Source: Gammaproteobacteria bacterium
GTDB lineage: Bacteria > Pseudomonadota > Gammaproteobacteria > Steroidobacterales > Steroidobacteraceae
Assembly (NCBI GenBank): GCA_016882265.1
Contig: VGVB01000012.1
Location: 1 to 63,115 of the forward strand
Length of the DNA: 63,115 nt
Direction of reading: 5' to 3'
Positions 8,333-17,250 of the stretch are shown here, one piece after another. The notes below the pieces were generated by a model that had not been told where the DNA came from, made no database searches, and was given only the letters and a program-made list of their open reading frames with translations. Position 1 is the first letter of the stretch; the number at the start of each line of letters is the position of its first letter. A program made the translations under genes and the position numbers.

Positions 8333-11300
8333 AGCGCTCCGCGAGGACCGGGCCGTGCGTCTGCGGGCGATCGAACCGCAGCGCTCGAGCATCGTCCAGG
8401 CCCCGGCGGGTTCCGGCAAGACCAGCCTGCTGACCCTGCGCTTCCTGCGGCTGCTCGCGGTGGTCGAGCGGCCGGAGGAAATCGTCGCCATCACGTTCAC
8501 GCGCAAGGCGGCGTCGGAAATGCGGCACCGGATCGTCGCCGCACTGGCCGCGGCCACGCGGCCGCTGCCAGCGACCGCGGGAACGCAGGAGCGGCTCGAA
8601 CACGAGCTCGCGATCGCCGCGCTGGCACGCAGCCGGGATCGCGGCTGGGACCTCGACTGCCATCCGGCGCGGCTGCAGGTCCAGACCATCGATGCGCTGC
8701 ATCACTGGCTGGCGCGGCGCCTGCCGCTGCAGGCCCGGACCGGCCTGAGCACGTCGCTGGTGGACAACGCCGAAGCTCTGTACGCGGAGGCGGCGGCGCG
8801 GACGCTGCGTCAGCTCGAAGAAGACAGCCAGATCGCAGTGGCGCTCACGCGGCTGGTACGTGCGCTCGGCTACCAGCCGTGGCTGCTCGCTGAGCAGTTG
8901 CGGGCGATGCTGGCGCAGCGCGAGCTGTGGCTGCCGCGCCTGCCGGCGCCCGGTACCGAAGCGGAATTGCGCGACAGCACCAACCGGTTGCTCGGCGCCG
9001 CGGTTGTGCTGGAACTGCAGCGCCTCGCCGCGGCGCTGCCAGCGGAGGCGATGCAGCCGGCGCTCGCCGCACTGCGCGCGGCCGCCCGCGAGGGCGGTGC
9101 TGCCAGCCCGCTCGCGCCGCTGCTCGAGCTGGAGGGTCTGCCGGCACCCAGCGTCGCGGCGTTGCCGCAGTGGCGGCTGCTCGCGAACGTGCTGCTGACC
9201 GCCGCCGACCGGGCCTGCTTCCGCAAGGCGGTCACGGTGGACGAAGGATTTCCGCCGGTTAGCGCGGGCCGCCAGTGGCGGCCACTCAAGCAGGCGATGA
9301 CGGTGGCACTCGAACAACTCAGGGACCAGCCGCAGCTCGCCGCGGTGCTGGCCCGCGTGCGGGAATTGCCGCCCGTGACGATCGACGATGCCCAGTGGGA
9401 GCGCGTCGCGGCGCTGTGTCCGGTACTGCGGGCTGCGGCCGCGGAGCTGGTCGTGCTGTTCGCCGAACGCGGCCAGCTCGACCACGCCGCCGTCGCCGCG
9501 GCGGCGCGCGAGGCACTGGGTTCCGCGGCGGCACCGAGCGAGCTGGCGCTCGCGCTCGACTATCGCATCCGCCACCTGCTCGTCGATGAATATCAGGACA
9601 CCTCACCGGCGCAGGAGCGGCTGCTCGAGCTGCTGGTCGCCGGCTGGCAGGCGGGCGACGGGCGCAGCCTGTTCTGCGTCGGCGACCCGATGCAGTCGAT
9701 CTACGGTTTCCGCGAGGCGGATGTCACGCTGTTCCTCGAGGCCTGGCGCCGCGGCATCGGCGGCGTCCCGCTCGCGGCCGCCCGCCTGCGCAGCAATTTC
9801 CGCGCGGCGGCGCCGCTGGTCGAGTGGGTCAATGCGACGTTTGCACGCCTGCTGCCGCAGGCCGACGACTTCGAGCGCGGTGCCGTCAGTTATTCACCCG
9901 CGCTGCCGGTGCGGCCGGACGAGGCCGGTGCCGGGGTGCGCATCCACGCGCTGCCCGGCGGCGCTGCCGAGGCCATCGCCGGGCGGGTCGTGAAGGTGAT
10001 CGCCGCGGTCCGGGCGGCCGCGGGTGGCGCAGGGCGGCAGCCGAGCATCGCGATACTGGTCAGGAACCGCGCGTCGTTGCCGGCGGTCCTCGGCGCACTG
10101 CGTACCAGCGGCATCGAGTTCTGCGGCGTCGAGCTGGAGGCGCTGACCGAGCGGCTCGCGATCCGCGACCTGCTGGCGCTGCTGCGCGCACTGCTGCACC
10201 CTGGCGATCGAACGGCCTGGCTGGCGGTACTGCGGGCACCGTGGTGCGGTCTGACGCTCGGCGATCTGCATGCGCTCGCCGCCGGCGCTGAGATCGAGCT
10301 GTGGCCCGAGGTGCTCGCAGACCCGGCCACGGCGCAGCGCCTGTCGGCCGATGGTGGCCGGCGGATCGCGCGGCTGGCCGGGCGCCTGAATCGGGCCATC
10401 GCCGAACGCGGTGAGCGTTCGCTGGGCTGCTGGCTGCGCGCGGCCTGGCTCGCCCTCGACGGTCCCGCGGCGCTGACGGAAAGTTCCGACCTCGACAACG
10501 CCGAATCAATGTTCGCGGCGCTCGACGCGCTCGAACTCGAGGCCGGACCGTGTCCGCAGCGGAGCGCCATCGAGACCGCGCTCGCGGGACTGATGGCCTC
10601 GCCGCAGGGCAGCGCCGGGGCCGGTGTCCAGGTGATGACGATCCACCGCGCCAAGGGCCTCGAGTTCGACGTTGTGATCGTGCCCGACCTGCAGCGCGGC
10701 AAGCGCCGCACGGAGCGGCAGTTGCTGTACTGGACCGGCGTGGCGATCGCGCCGGATCAGCGCGGGTTGCTGCTCGCCGGCCACGCCGGACCGGAGGCGA
10801 CCGGCGCGGCGGCCGATCCGCTCGAACAATGGATGCGCCGGCTGGTCACGGAACGCGAGGAGCTGGAACTCGGCCGCCTGGCCTATGTGGCGGCGACCCG
10901 CGCGCGCTGGCAACTGCACCTGATCGGCAGTGCCAGCATCGTCTGGCGGGACGGCCAGCCGCGACTGCGCGAGCCGCGCCGCGACAGTCTGCTGCGGTTC
11001 TTCTGGCCGGTGCTGGCCGCGGACTTCGAGCGCGAGCTGGCTGCTGCGCACGAGGCGGGCCACATCGCCGAGCCCGGCGCGCAAGGCCGTCCGCGGCGCT
11101 GCGCGGCGCCGTTCGCGCGCCTGCCGGTGGATTTCTCCCCGGCCGTACCCGCTGCGCTGCCGCGCCCACCGCGCCTGCGCATCGCCGGGGAAACCGTCGG
11201 CACGGTGCGGCCGGAATTCGACTGGGCCGGCAGCGTGGCCCAGGCGAGCGGCGAGGTCGTGCACGACGAGATCGAGCGGCTCGCGCGTGCTGACCAGCCG

Positions 11301-11768
11301 GCCGAACGATTGCCGCTGCGCCCGGCGAGCTGGCGTCGTGAGTTGCAGGCCCGCGGCCTGTCGGGCGAGTACCTGGAACGGGCGGTCGCCCGGGTCGATC
11401 AGGCGATCCGCCGCATGCGCACGAGCCCGCTCGCGGCGCGGCTGCTCGACCCGGCGATGGCCGAGGCGACGAGCGAGCTGGCGCTGACGGCGACGGTGGC
11501 TGGAGGCGTGCAGAGCCTGCGCGTGGACCGCACGTTCGTGGATCCGGACGGCGTCCGCTGGATCGTGGACTGGAAGACCGGAACGCACGAGGGCACCGGG
11601 CTCGACGCGTTTCTGGACGCCGAGCTGGATCGCTACGCGCCGCAGCTAATGCGTTACGCCGAGGTCCTGCGCCGGCTGGATGGCAGGCCGCAGAAAGTCG
11701 GCCTGTACTTTCCACTGCTGGACGCCTGGCGCGAATGGCAGCCGGCTACCAGCGGCCCTCCGCGCTGA
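8319..11768 (+). CDS. AddA-like UvrD-family helicase-nuclease
   Basis: An 1149-residue superfamily 1A helicase with a C-terminal RecB-like nuclease, the motor partner of the preceding AddB-like protein. Walker A is APAGSGKTSLL near residue 25, motif Ia is ITFTRKAASEMRHR, motif II is VDEYQDTSPAQERLL, and the motif IV-VI region includes VMTIHRAKGLEFD and YVAATRARWQLHL. The nuclease part near the C terminus has GEVVHDEIERLA and WIVDWKTGTHEG. The ATG at 8319 is preceded by GAAGAAGAGG and overlaps the upstream gene; an ATG at 8295 is possible but less well placed. The 3' end overlaps the convergent gspN by 23 bases. Confidence 0.88.
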   Translation: MVATEALREDRAVRLRAIEPQRSSIVQAPAGSGKTSLLTLRFLRLLAVVERPEEIVAITFTRKAASEMRHRIVAALAAATRPLPATAGTQERLEHELAIAALARSRDRGWDLDCHPARLQVQTIDALHHWLARRLPLQARTGLSTSLVDNAEALYAEAAARTLRQLEEDSQIAVALTRLVRALGYQPWLLAEQLRAMLAQRELWLPRLPAPGTEAELRDSTNRLLGAAVVLELQRLAAALPAEAMQPALAALRAAAREGGAASPLAPLLELEGLPAPSVAALPQWRLLANVLLTAADRACFRKAVTVDEGFPPVSAGRQWRPLKQAMTVALEQLRDQPQLAAVLARVRELPPVTIDDAQWERVAALCPVLRAAAAELVVLFAERGQLDHAAVAAAAREALGSAAAPSELALALDYRIRHLLVDEYQDTSPAQERLLELLVAGWQAGDGRSLFCVGDPMQSIYGFREADVTLFLEAWRRGIGGVPLAAARLRSNFRAAAPLVEWVNATFARLLPQADDFERGAVSYSPALPVRPDEAGAGVRIHALPGGAAEAIAGRVVKVIAAVRAAAGGAGRQPSIAILVRNRASLPAVLGALRTSGIEFCGVELEALTERLAIRDLLALLRALLHPGDRTAWLAVLRAPWCGLTLGDLHALAAGAEIELWPEVLADPATAQRLSADGGRRIARLAGRLNRAIAERGERSLGCWLRAAWLALDGPAALTESSDLDNAESMFAALDALELEAGPCPQRSAIETALAGLMASPQGSAGAGVQVMTIHRAKGLEFDVVIVPDLQRGKRRTERQLLYWTGVAIAPDQRGLLLAGHAGPEATGAAADPLEQWMRRLVTEREELELGRLAYVAATRARWQLHLIGSASIVWRDGQPRLREPRRDSLLRFFWPVLAADFERELAAAHEAGHIAEPGAQGRPRRCAAPFARLPVDFSPAVPAALPRPPRLRIAGETVGTVRPEFDWAGSVAQASGEVVHDEIERLARADQPAERLPLRPASWRRELQARGLSGEYLERAVARVDQAIRRMRTSPLAARLLDPAMAEATSELALTATVAGGVQSLRVDRTFVDPDGVRWIVDWKTGTHEGTGLDAFLDAELDRYAPQLMRYAEVLRRLDGRPQKVGLYFPLLDAWREWQPATSGPPR

Positions 11769-12489
11769 CGGGGCGACGTCCGTCCGGATCCAGCGGGCCG
11801 AGCCAGGCGAGCTGCCCGATCAGCGCCGCACTGGCACTGGGGCGCGGCGCTACCTCCCCACGGACCCGCCACGACCGGTCCGGAGCGAGTTCGACGACGG
11901 CACGCAACTGCAGCGGGCCGCCGAGGTCGCGCAGCCGGCCGCTGAGGGCGCCGGTGCCGACCGCGCCGCCGCCGAACTGAAGTTCGAAATCGCCCAGCGA
12001 CTCATGCCTGCCCTGAGTGGAAGCCAGTTCCCGCAGGAACAGGCTGCCGCTGGCGTCCACCAGCCCGCGGTCGCGGATCTCGACGCGCTCGACGGCGAGT
12101 TCCAGCCGGCCATCCCAATGAGGCGCGAGGTCCGGAGCGAGGGCCCCGATCGGCAGCAGGCCACGCAGGTCGCGAAGCGTCAGCGATCCGTCCGGACGGG
12201 CGACCAGCTCGGCAGTGGCCGCGTCGCCGGGCGCAGGCTCGAGGCTCACCCGGCAGGACCACTCGAGCCGCGCCAGGCGCCACGGCCGGCACGACCAGCT
12301 CGCGCTCCCGCCTGAACGGCCATCAATGCGCACCGCCCGTGCCTGGCCGGACCAGATCGTGCCGGACCAGCCGCTGGCCTGAACGCTGTCCGGCAACGCG
12401 CGGGCGACGAAACGCGCCGGTGCCAGCGCGACGAAGAACACGAAAAAGGCGCCAACGCCCGCCGTCGCGAGTCCGACCGTCCGCCGCAC
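11746..12489 (-). CDS. gspN: Type II secretion protein GspN
   Basis: A 247-residue inner-membrane protein with one N-terminal anchor (RRTVGLATAGVGAFFVFFVALAPARFVARAL) and a periplasmic beta-rich body. Recognisable GspN features are ARFVARALPDSVQASGWSGTIWSGQA near the start and a repeated LRDL...GPLQL pattern later. GspN is an accessory part of the inner-membrane platform of the type II secretion machine and is present in only some systems. It is the last gene of the gspGHIJKLMN operon, separated from gspM by four bases. I chose the GTG at 12489 because it follows gspM directly and starts just before the anchor; longer frames run back into gspM. Confidence 0.82.
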   Translation of the reverse strand: MRRTVGLATAGVGAFFVFFVALAPARFVARALPDSVQASGWSGTIWSGQARAVRIDGRSGGSASWSCRPWRLARLEWSCRVSLEPAPGDAATAELVARPDGSLTLRDLRGLLPIGALAPDLAPHWDGRLELAVERVEIRDRGLVDASGSLFLRELASTQGRHESLGDFELQFGGGAVGTGALSGRLRDLGGPLQLRAVVELAPDRSWRVRGEVAPRPSASAALIGQLAWLGPLDPDGRRPVSAEGRW

Positions 12490-12493
12490 GAGG

Positions 12494-12961
12494 TCAGTGG
12501 CCGCGCAGGATGAATGTGGCGTCGACCCGGCCGGCAGTGTCCGCCGCGCTGACGGTGGCGCCCTCGGCTGACGCGCCGCGCTCCTGTTGCAGTCGCGCGA
12601 GACAGAGCACGAGGGCATCGAACGAAGCGGCCTGCAAGCGCACGCGCAGCGTCCCCGGCTGGGCTGGCTCGATGCCGGCCAGCGCGGTACTCAGACCGGT
12701 CTCGCGCGCAATCCGATCGATCGCGATTGCCAGCGACTCGCCGGGGCGCGCCGCCGGCATTGCCCGCAGGCGCGGGGTGACCGCCTCGATCCACGCGAGG
12801 TCGTCGCGTTTGCCCGTGACCCGCGCCTCGGCGCCGGTCACGGCGGTCTCGAGCCGCCACAGCAGGGCGAACGCCAGCAGCACGCCCGCGGCCGCCGCGC
12901 CGATCAGCAGAACCCGGCGATCGCGCGGTGCGAGTCCGACCAGCCATTCGCGCGGGCTCAT
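12494..12961 (-). CDS. gspM: Type II secretion protein GspM
   Basis: A 155-residue protein with a short cytoplasmic N terminus (MSPREWLVGLAPRDRR), one membrane helix (VLLIGAAAAGVLLAFALLW) and a ferredoxin-like periplasmic domain that ends in a strand with VDATFILRGH. GspM pairs with GspL in the inner-membrane assembly platform of the type II secretion system. Its ATG overlaps the gspL stop (ATGA), so the pair is translationally coupled. Length and topology match the family, which is poorly conserved in sequence; the assignment leans on operon position as well. Confidence 0.85.
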   Translation of the reverse strand: MSPREWLVGLAPRDRRVLLIGAAAAGVLLAFALLWRLETAVTGAEARVTGKRDDLAWIEAVTPRLRAMPAARPGESLAIAIDRIARETGLSTALAGIEPAQPGTLRVRLQAASFDALVLCLARLQQERGASAEGATVSAADTAGRVDATFILRGH

Positions 12962-14169
12962 CGCGGTGCTCCCCGGGCGATGGCGACCTGCGCCAGCACC
13001 TGGTCCGCCTGCGGCGTGGTGGAACGTACTTCCGTGGACAGCCCCTGCGCACCAAGCGCCTCGGCGAAACGGCCGAGCAGCGTTGTGTCCGCGGCGATGA
13101 CCTGCAGCTCGAGCACCCGGTCGCGCCAGCCGAGTGTTGCGAGGCGCGGGCCGGGCACCGTCTGCAGCGCGCCACCAACCGAAGCGAGCCGGGCCAGCAG
13201 TCCGTCCGCGTCGGCGGCGCCGGCGCCGGCCAGGCGCTGGCCGATCTGCGCACGCGCATCGACGATGCGTTCGACTTCCGGCAGCGCGATGTGCGCCGCC
13301 TGTTCGATCGCGGCGTCGAGCCGCTGCTCCTCGGCTCGAAGCTGCACCAGTTCCCAGCCGCGGACGCCGACGTGCAGCACGAGTGCGGCGCCGGCCAGTG
13401 CCGCGGCGAGGCGCCAGCGCCGCCACCCGCTGCGCCAGCCGCCCTGTGGAGCGAACTCGCCCTGCAGCAGCGACAGCGCGTCGAAGCGTGCCGCGGCCGG
13501 CGCGAGCAGTGGCAGCGAGCCGTCCGGCAGCAGTTGCAGCTCCAGGCTGCCGGCCACCTCGCGCAGTGCCTCGATCATTTCGCGCGATTCGTCCCAGTCG
13601 GGTCCGTTGACCTGGAGCTGGACGTGGCGGTCGTCGCCCTCGAGACCGGCCAGCGTGAAGGCCTCGGTCAGCGGCTCGGCGTCGAGCACGACCGGCAGTT
13701 CCCCCGGGGCACGAACCAGCAGTTGCCCGCTGTCGAGGACGGCGATGATCTTGCCGGGGTTGTCCGGCAGGCACAGCGACTGCGGCACAATGGCCCGTGG
13801 TGTGATACCGGCGCTGCCGAGCTGGTCCAGCCAGCCGCGCAGTTCGTCGCGCCGGACGGCCGCGACGAGCGTTCGGCCCGCTTCGTCGGTCGGGCCGATG
13901 GCGAAATGGAACTGCTCCACTTCCCCGGCCAGCAACTCCTCGAGCGCGTAGGGCACGACCTGCGCGATCCGCCCGCCGCGCACCGGCAGCTCGGGTCGCG
14001 CCAGCGTGATGCTGGTGCCCGGTGCGATGACGACCACCGGGTGCAGTGCGGCGAGCGGGGCCGCGTCGGCGAGCGTCCCGGTCGCCACCGGGCCGATCGC
14101 CAGCCCCGCATCGTCCGTCAGCATCCACGAGGCCGGTTCCGACAGCCGCAGTACCAGCAATTGGCTCAT
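12958..14169 (-). CDS. gspL: Type II secretion protein GspL
   Basis: A 403-residue bitopic protein. The cytoplasmic actin-like (PilM-fold) domain runs to about residue 240 and contains GRIAQVVPYALEELLAGEVEQ, a conserved GspL stretch, and VRRDELRGWLDQL. A membrane helix (RRWRLAAALAGAALVLHVGV) follows, then a periplasmic ferredoxin-like domain. GspL links the assembly ATPase GspE to the inner-membrane platform with GspM. The ATG at 14169 gives MSQLLVLRL, the normal start; a frame extending to 14211 adds residues lying between the genes. gspE, gspF, gspC and gspD are not in the window. Confidence 0.9.
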   Translation of the reverse strand: MSQLLVLRLSEPASWMLTDDAGLAIGPVATGTLADAAPLAALHPVVVIAPGTSITLARPELPVRGGRIAQVVPYALEELLAGEVEQFHFAIGPTDEAGRTLVAAVRRDELRGWLDQLGSAGITPRAIVPQSLCLPDNPGKIIAVLDSGQLLVRAPGELPVVLDAEPLTEAFTLAGLEGDDRHVQLQVNGPDWDESREMIEALREVAGSLELQLLPDGSLPLLAPAAARFDALSLLQGEFAPQGGWRSGWRRWRLAAALAGAALVLHVGVRGWELVQLRAEEQRLDAAIEQAAHIALPEVERIVDARAQIGQRLAGAGAADADGLLARLASVGGALQTVPGPRLATLGWRDRVLELQVIAADTTLLGRFAEALGAQGLSTEVRSTTPQADQVLAQVAIARGAPR

Positions 14170-14173
14170 GAGT

Positions 14174-15097
14174 TCACTCGGTGCCGGCCGTACGCAGGAC
14201 GGTACGGCCACCGCCGCCCGCCTGGCGCCCGATCAGACTGTACAGGGTGAGTTCGGAGGTGCCAATAGTGACGGTGCTGGTGAGCCGGAACCAGTTCGAG
14301 GATTCGGCAATCACTGGCTGCAGCCCGGTGAATTCCTCGCTGGTCAGCGTTGCGCGCAGGTCATCGAGCGTGGGGAAGCAGCCGGCCTGGCGATTCCGCG
14401 CCAGCGCCTCGGCATCGCTGAAATCGGTACGGCCGGCCACCAGCGCCGCGAGCACCGGCGCCGGCGCGGTGCAGACGTTGATGAGCGTACCGGCCGGCAG
14501 CGCCGCGACCCACGGCTGGATTCGCTGGAACTCCGCGAGGGTCATGCCGGGCAGCGCGAGCAATTCCGACACGGTGACGACCGCGCCGTTGGCCGCCCGA
14601 TACGGCGGATCCTGGGCCAGGTAGTCGCCGTCCTCCGCACCTTCCGGGAACCCGGGCACCGTGTCCACATCGATCCAGTCGGCCATGATCCGCGCCCAGC
14701 GCGGACTGGCTTCGACCTGATCGAGCAGGCGCTCGAAGAGCGCGACGCTGACCTCGTCGACCCGTCCATTGGCCGCGACCAGCGAATTGAGATTGAAGCG
14801 GCCCTGCAGGTCCTCGAGCCGTCCGCGGATGCTGCCACCGTCGATCGGCAGCGGCGGAATCGGCTGCGCCCAGCTCTCGCCGGGGTGATCGGTCTGTGAC
14901 TCCTGCTGGTCATCCTGCAACACCTCGATCGCCCAGGCCTCGGCGCCCAGCGCGACCTGCCGGGCCTGGTCCAGTGCGATCAGGCCCGCGGTCCGGCGCA
15001 GGTCCAGCGCCGTACGGGTGCCGAGGTACACGGCGATGACCGTCGCGATGGCGACCAGCACGATGGCCGTGATCAGGGCGACGCCGCGCTGCCTCAT
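14174..15097 (-). CDS. gspK: Type II secretion minor pseudopilin GspK
   Basis: A 307-residue minor pseudopilin that caps the type II secretion pseudopilus together with GspI and GspJ. The prepilin leader is very short (MRQRG) and cleavage before VALITAIVLVAIATVI leaves no glutamate at mature position 5, the usual exception for GspK. The large globular domain has the family's GRFNLNSLV, MADWIDVD and GTLINVCTAPAPVLAAL segments. Its start overlaps the gspJ stop by four bases (ATGA). The length is close to typical GspK proteins. Confidence 0.93.
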   Translation of the reverse strand: MRQRGVALITAIVLVAIATVIAVYLGTRTALDLRRTAGLIALDQARQVALGAEAWAIEVLQDDQQESQTDHPGESWAQPIPPLPIDGGSIRGRLEDLQGRFNLNSLVAANGRVDEVSVALFERLLDQVEASPRWARIMADWIDVDTVPGFPEGAEDGDYLAQDPPYRAANGAVVTVSELLALPGMTLAEFQRIQPWVAALPAGTLINVCTAPAPVLAALVAGRTDFSDAEALARNRQAGCFPTLDDLRATLTSEEFTGLQPVIAESSNWFRLTSTVTIGTSELTLYSLIGRQAGGGGRTVLRTAGTE

Positions 15098-15693
15098 CCG
15101 GCGACCTCGAACACGCGGCGGATCGCGCCGTAGTCCTCGAGCGTAACCACGATCTCAACCGCCAGCGGCCGCAGGCGCGGATCGTGACTGCCTGGCGGCG
15201 GCCAGTTGCTGACCCACTCGCGGCCGCGATCAAGGAAGCGCAGCTCGAGCCGGCGGACACCGCCGAGCAGTCGCCGCTCGGTGGGTTCGCTGGCGAGCGT
15301 CGGGTCCGTCACGGTCCAATGCGCGCGGACCAGCAGGTCGCCGTTCAGGGAATAGCGCACGCGCTGCACCGTGCCGCGCGGCAGGCCCGCTCCGTTCGGC
15401 CAGCCGCCGCGCGACAGCTCGAGCAGCGAGGCCGCATTGGGATCGCGCAGCAGTGCCGGCCGGTAGCCGTCGCCGACCGGCTCGCGCACCGGCCGAGGCA
15501 CCAGCCCGCGCAGATCGCCGGCGAGCGCGCTGAAGGCCCGCTGCACTTCGCGCAGCCGATCCAGATGAGCGCGCGTCGTCTCGCTGGCGATGCGGGCTTC
15601 GGCCACGGCCCGGTAGGCCATGGCGCCCATGATGGCGAGGATCGCCGTCGCGACCAGGATTTCGAGCAGCGTGAAGCCCGTCTGCCGCCGCAT
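15094..15693 (-). CDS. gspJ: Type II secretion minor pseudopilin GspJ
   Basis: A 199-residue minor pseudopilin. The leader peptide MRRQTG precedes FTLLEILVATAILAIMGAM, a perfect prepilin peptidase site with glutamate at position 5. The C-terminal domain carries LRGLVPRPVREPVGD and RRLLGGVRRLELRFLDRG, segments characteristic of GspJ, where the protein joins the tip complex with GspI and GspK. Its ATG overlaps the gspI stop codon (TGATG). Prepilin peptidase is not encoded here, so a gspO/pilD gene elsewhere is expected. Confidence 0.93.
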   Translation of the reverse strand: MRRQTGFTLLEILVATAILAIMGAMAYRAVAEARIASETTRAHLDRLREVQRAFSALAGDLRGLVPRPVREPVGDGYRPALLRDPNAASLLELSRGGWPNGAGLPRGTVQRVRYSLNGDLLVRAHWTVTDPTLASEPTERRLLGGVRRLELRFLDRGREWVSNWPPPGSHDPRLRPLAVEIVVTLEDYGAIRRVFEVAG

Positions 15694-16139
15694 CAGTCGT
15701 CACCCTCCTCGGGGGGGTCGGTGGCTCCCGCCAGCCAGGCCGCTGCCGGTGCGGAAGAGCTGGCCGCCGCGCCGATGAAGCCGGTGACCGTTGCCAGCGC
15801 CGAGTCCTCGGGATCGCCGTCGCGTCGTACGCGGACGTCGATGCGGCGCAGGCCGTCCACCGGTGTCTGCGCGACCGCGGCGACCCAGTGCCAGCGCCGT
15901 CCGGCGAACTCCAGTTCGCCGCGGGTCTCGTCGATGGACGGAAAGTCGCCCGACCCGCGCATTTCGGTGATGCGGTTGTCGGCGATCCAGCCGGCCAGCG
16001 TGCGATCGCGCAGGTATTCGACGCTGGCGGTCGTATCACCGATCACGCGGAACACCGCGAGCATGCCGATCGCGACGATGGCCAGCGCGACCACGACCTC
16101 GATCAGCGTGAAGCCGCGGGCCGGCTCAGGGCAGCGCAT
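15693..16139 (-). CDS. gspI: Type II secretion minor pseudopilin GspI
   Basis: A 148-residue minor pseudopilin with leader MRCPEPARG followed by FTLIEVVVALAIVAIGMLAVFRV, a standard methylated-pilin segment. The body contains WIADNRITEMR, the GspI pattern in which a W-x-A-x-N-x-x-x-E-x-R motif follows the helix. The C-terminal tail (GAAASSSAPAAAWLAGATDPPEEGDD) is a low-complexity extension beyond the usual end near residue 125. It overlaps gspH by 14 bases. It forms the pseudopilus tip with GspJ and GspK. Confidence 0.92.
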   Translation of the reverse strand: MRCPEPARGFTLIEVVVALAIVAIGMLAVFRVIGDTTASVEYLRDRTLAGWIADNRITEMRGSGDFPSIDETRGELEFAGRRWHWVAAVAQTPVDGLRRIDVRVRRDGDPEDSALATVTGFIGAAASSSAPAAAWLAGATDPPEEGDD

Positions 16140-16665
16140 CGCGGGAGATCCCGATCGTGCCGTCGGCCGCGCCGGTGAGCGTGATGCGCCGGCCGGCCTC
16201 GGGACGGGCCAGCACCAACTGGTAGGGAGTCATATCGCCGCTGCCCTGCGCGATGAGCTGCGGCAGCCGCGTCTCGGGCCCGGCCGCACGCCCGAGCAGG
16301 ACCGGCCGGCCTTCGAGCTGCAACTCGAGTACGAGACCGGGCGGCAGTTCGCGCGGCGCGAGCCAGCGATCATCGGTGATGACCTGCCAGCGGCCCTCGA
16401 AGCCGTCGAAGCGCAGGCACTCGTAACGGCTGGTCTCGAACCGCAGACCGTAGTCGCGGCCCTCGAGCTGGGCCTGCTCCTCCAGCAGCTCGAGGGTGTC
16501 GGTCAGCCGCTGCAGCTCGCGATCGAGTTCGCGATCTTCGCCCGCCACGCCGACCGCCAGCGTGGCGATGGCGGCGAGCAGGCCGACGATCGCCAGCACG
16601 ACCAGGATTTCCAGCAGCGTCATGCCGCGCGGGTCGCGGCGTGGGTGCCGGACGCGATCACTCAT
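16126..16665 (-). CDS. gspH: Type II secretion minor pseudopilin GspH
   Basis: A 179-residue pseudopilin with a longer leader (MSDRVRHPRRDPRG) and cleavage before MTLLEILVVLAIVGLLAAIATLAV; methionine rather than phenylalanine at mature position 1 is common for GspH. After the helix come LQRLTDTLELLEEQAQLEGRDYG and a beta-rich C-terminal domain with ARPEAGRRITLTGAADGTI, matching the GspH/FimT fold. GspH connects the pseudopilus tip to the GspG shaft. It follows gspG by twelve bases. Confidence 0.92.
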   Translation of the reverse strand: MSDRVRHPRRDPRGMTLLEILVVLAIVGLLAAIATLAVGVAGEDRELDRELQRLTDTLELLEEQAQLEGRDYGLRFETSRYECLRFDGFEGRWQVITDDRWLAPRELPPGLVLELQLEGRPVLLGRAAGPETRLPQLIAQGSGDMTPYQLVLARPEAGRRITLTGAADGTIGISRDALP

Positions 16666-16677
16666 GGCGGTTGCGCG

Positions 16678-17121
16678 TCAGTCGCTGTTCCAGTTGCCGA
16701 TGTCCGCGTCATTGGCCTCGCCGCCGGCGCGGCCATCCGCGCCCAGCGAATACAGGTCATAGGCGCCGCCGCGCGTGCCGGGCTCGAGGTAGACATAGGC
16801 GTTGCGCCACGGATCCTTCGGCACGGTCGTCGCCTTGAGATAACCGCCCGCCCGCCAGTTGCGGATCGATGGGTCGTCGGGCTGCACGACCAGCGCCTCG
16901 AGCCCCTGCGCGGTGGTCGGGTAGCGGAAGTTGTCGAGGCGGTACATGTCGAGCGCGGTCCCGAGGGTACGGATGTCCTGGCGTGCCGCGGTGATCCGGG
17001 CCTCGTCGACGCGGCCGAGGATCTGTGGCGCGACCAGCGCGCCGAGGATCGCGATGATCACCAGTACGACCATGATCTCGATCAGGGTGAAACCGGAGGA
17101 ACGGCGGAACGGCAATGTCAT
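16678..17121 (-). CDS. gspG: Type II secretion major pseudopilin GspG
   Basis: A 147-residue major pseudopilin forming the shaft of the type II secretion piston. The leader MTLPFRRSSG precedes FTLIEIMVVLVIIAILGALVAP. The globular part has the highly conserved TLGTALDMYRLDNFRYPTT, QGLEALV, GGYLKA and PKDPWRNAYVY segments and the C-terminal SLGADGRAGGEANDADIGNW loop, which binds calcium in this family. The ATG at 17121 is preceded by GGAGGCCCGC, an excellent ribosome site. It is the first gene of gspGHIJKLMN; the promoter must lie in the 130-base divergent gap shared with fabD. Confidence 0.96.
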   Translation of the reverse strand: MTLPFRRSSGFTLIEIMVVLVIIAILGALVAPQILGRVDEARITAARQDIRTLGTALDMYRLDNFRYPTTAQGLEALVVQPDDPSIRNWRAGGYLKATTVPKDPWRNAYVYLEPGTRGGAYDLYSLGADGRAGGEANDADIGNWNSD

Positions 17122-17250
17122 GCGGGCCTCCTGCGCCGGACGCGCGCGGCCGGATGATACCAGAGGCACTCGCGCCGTCCGCCGCGGGCTGGCCCCAGCA
17201 CCTATAATCCGCGCTGCCCGTCACAGCGGTGATGCCACGGAGATCGGGCC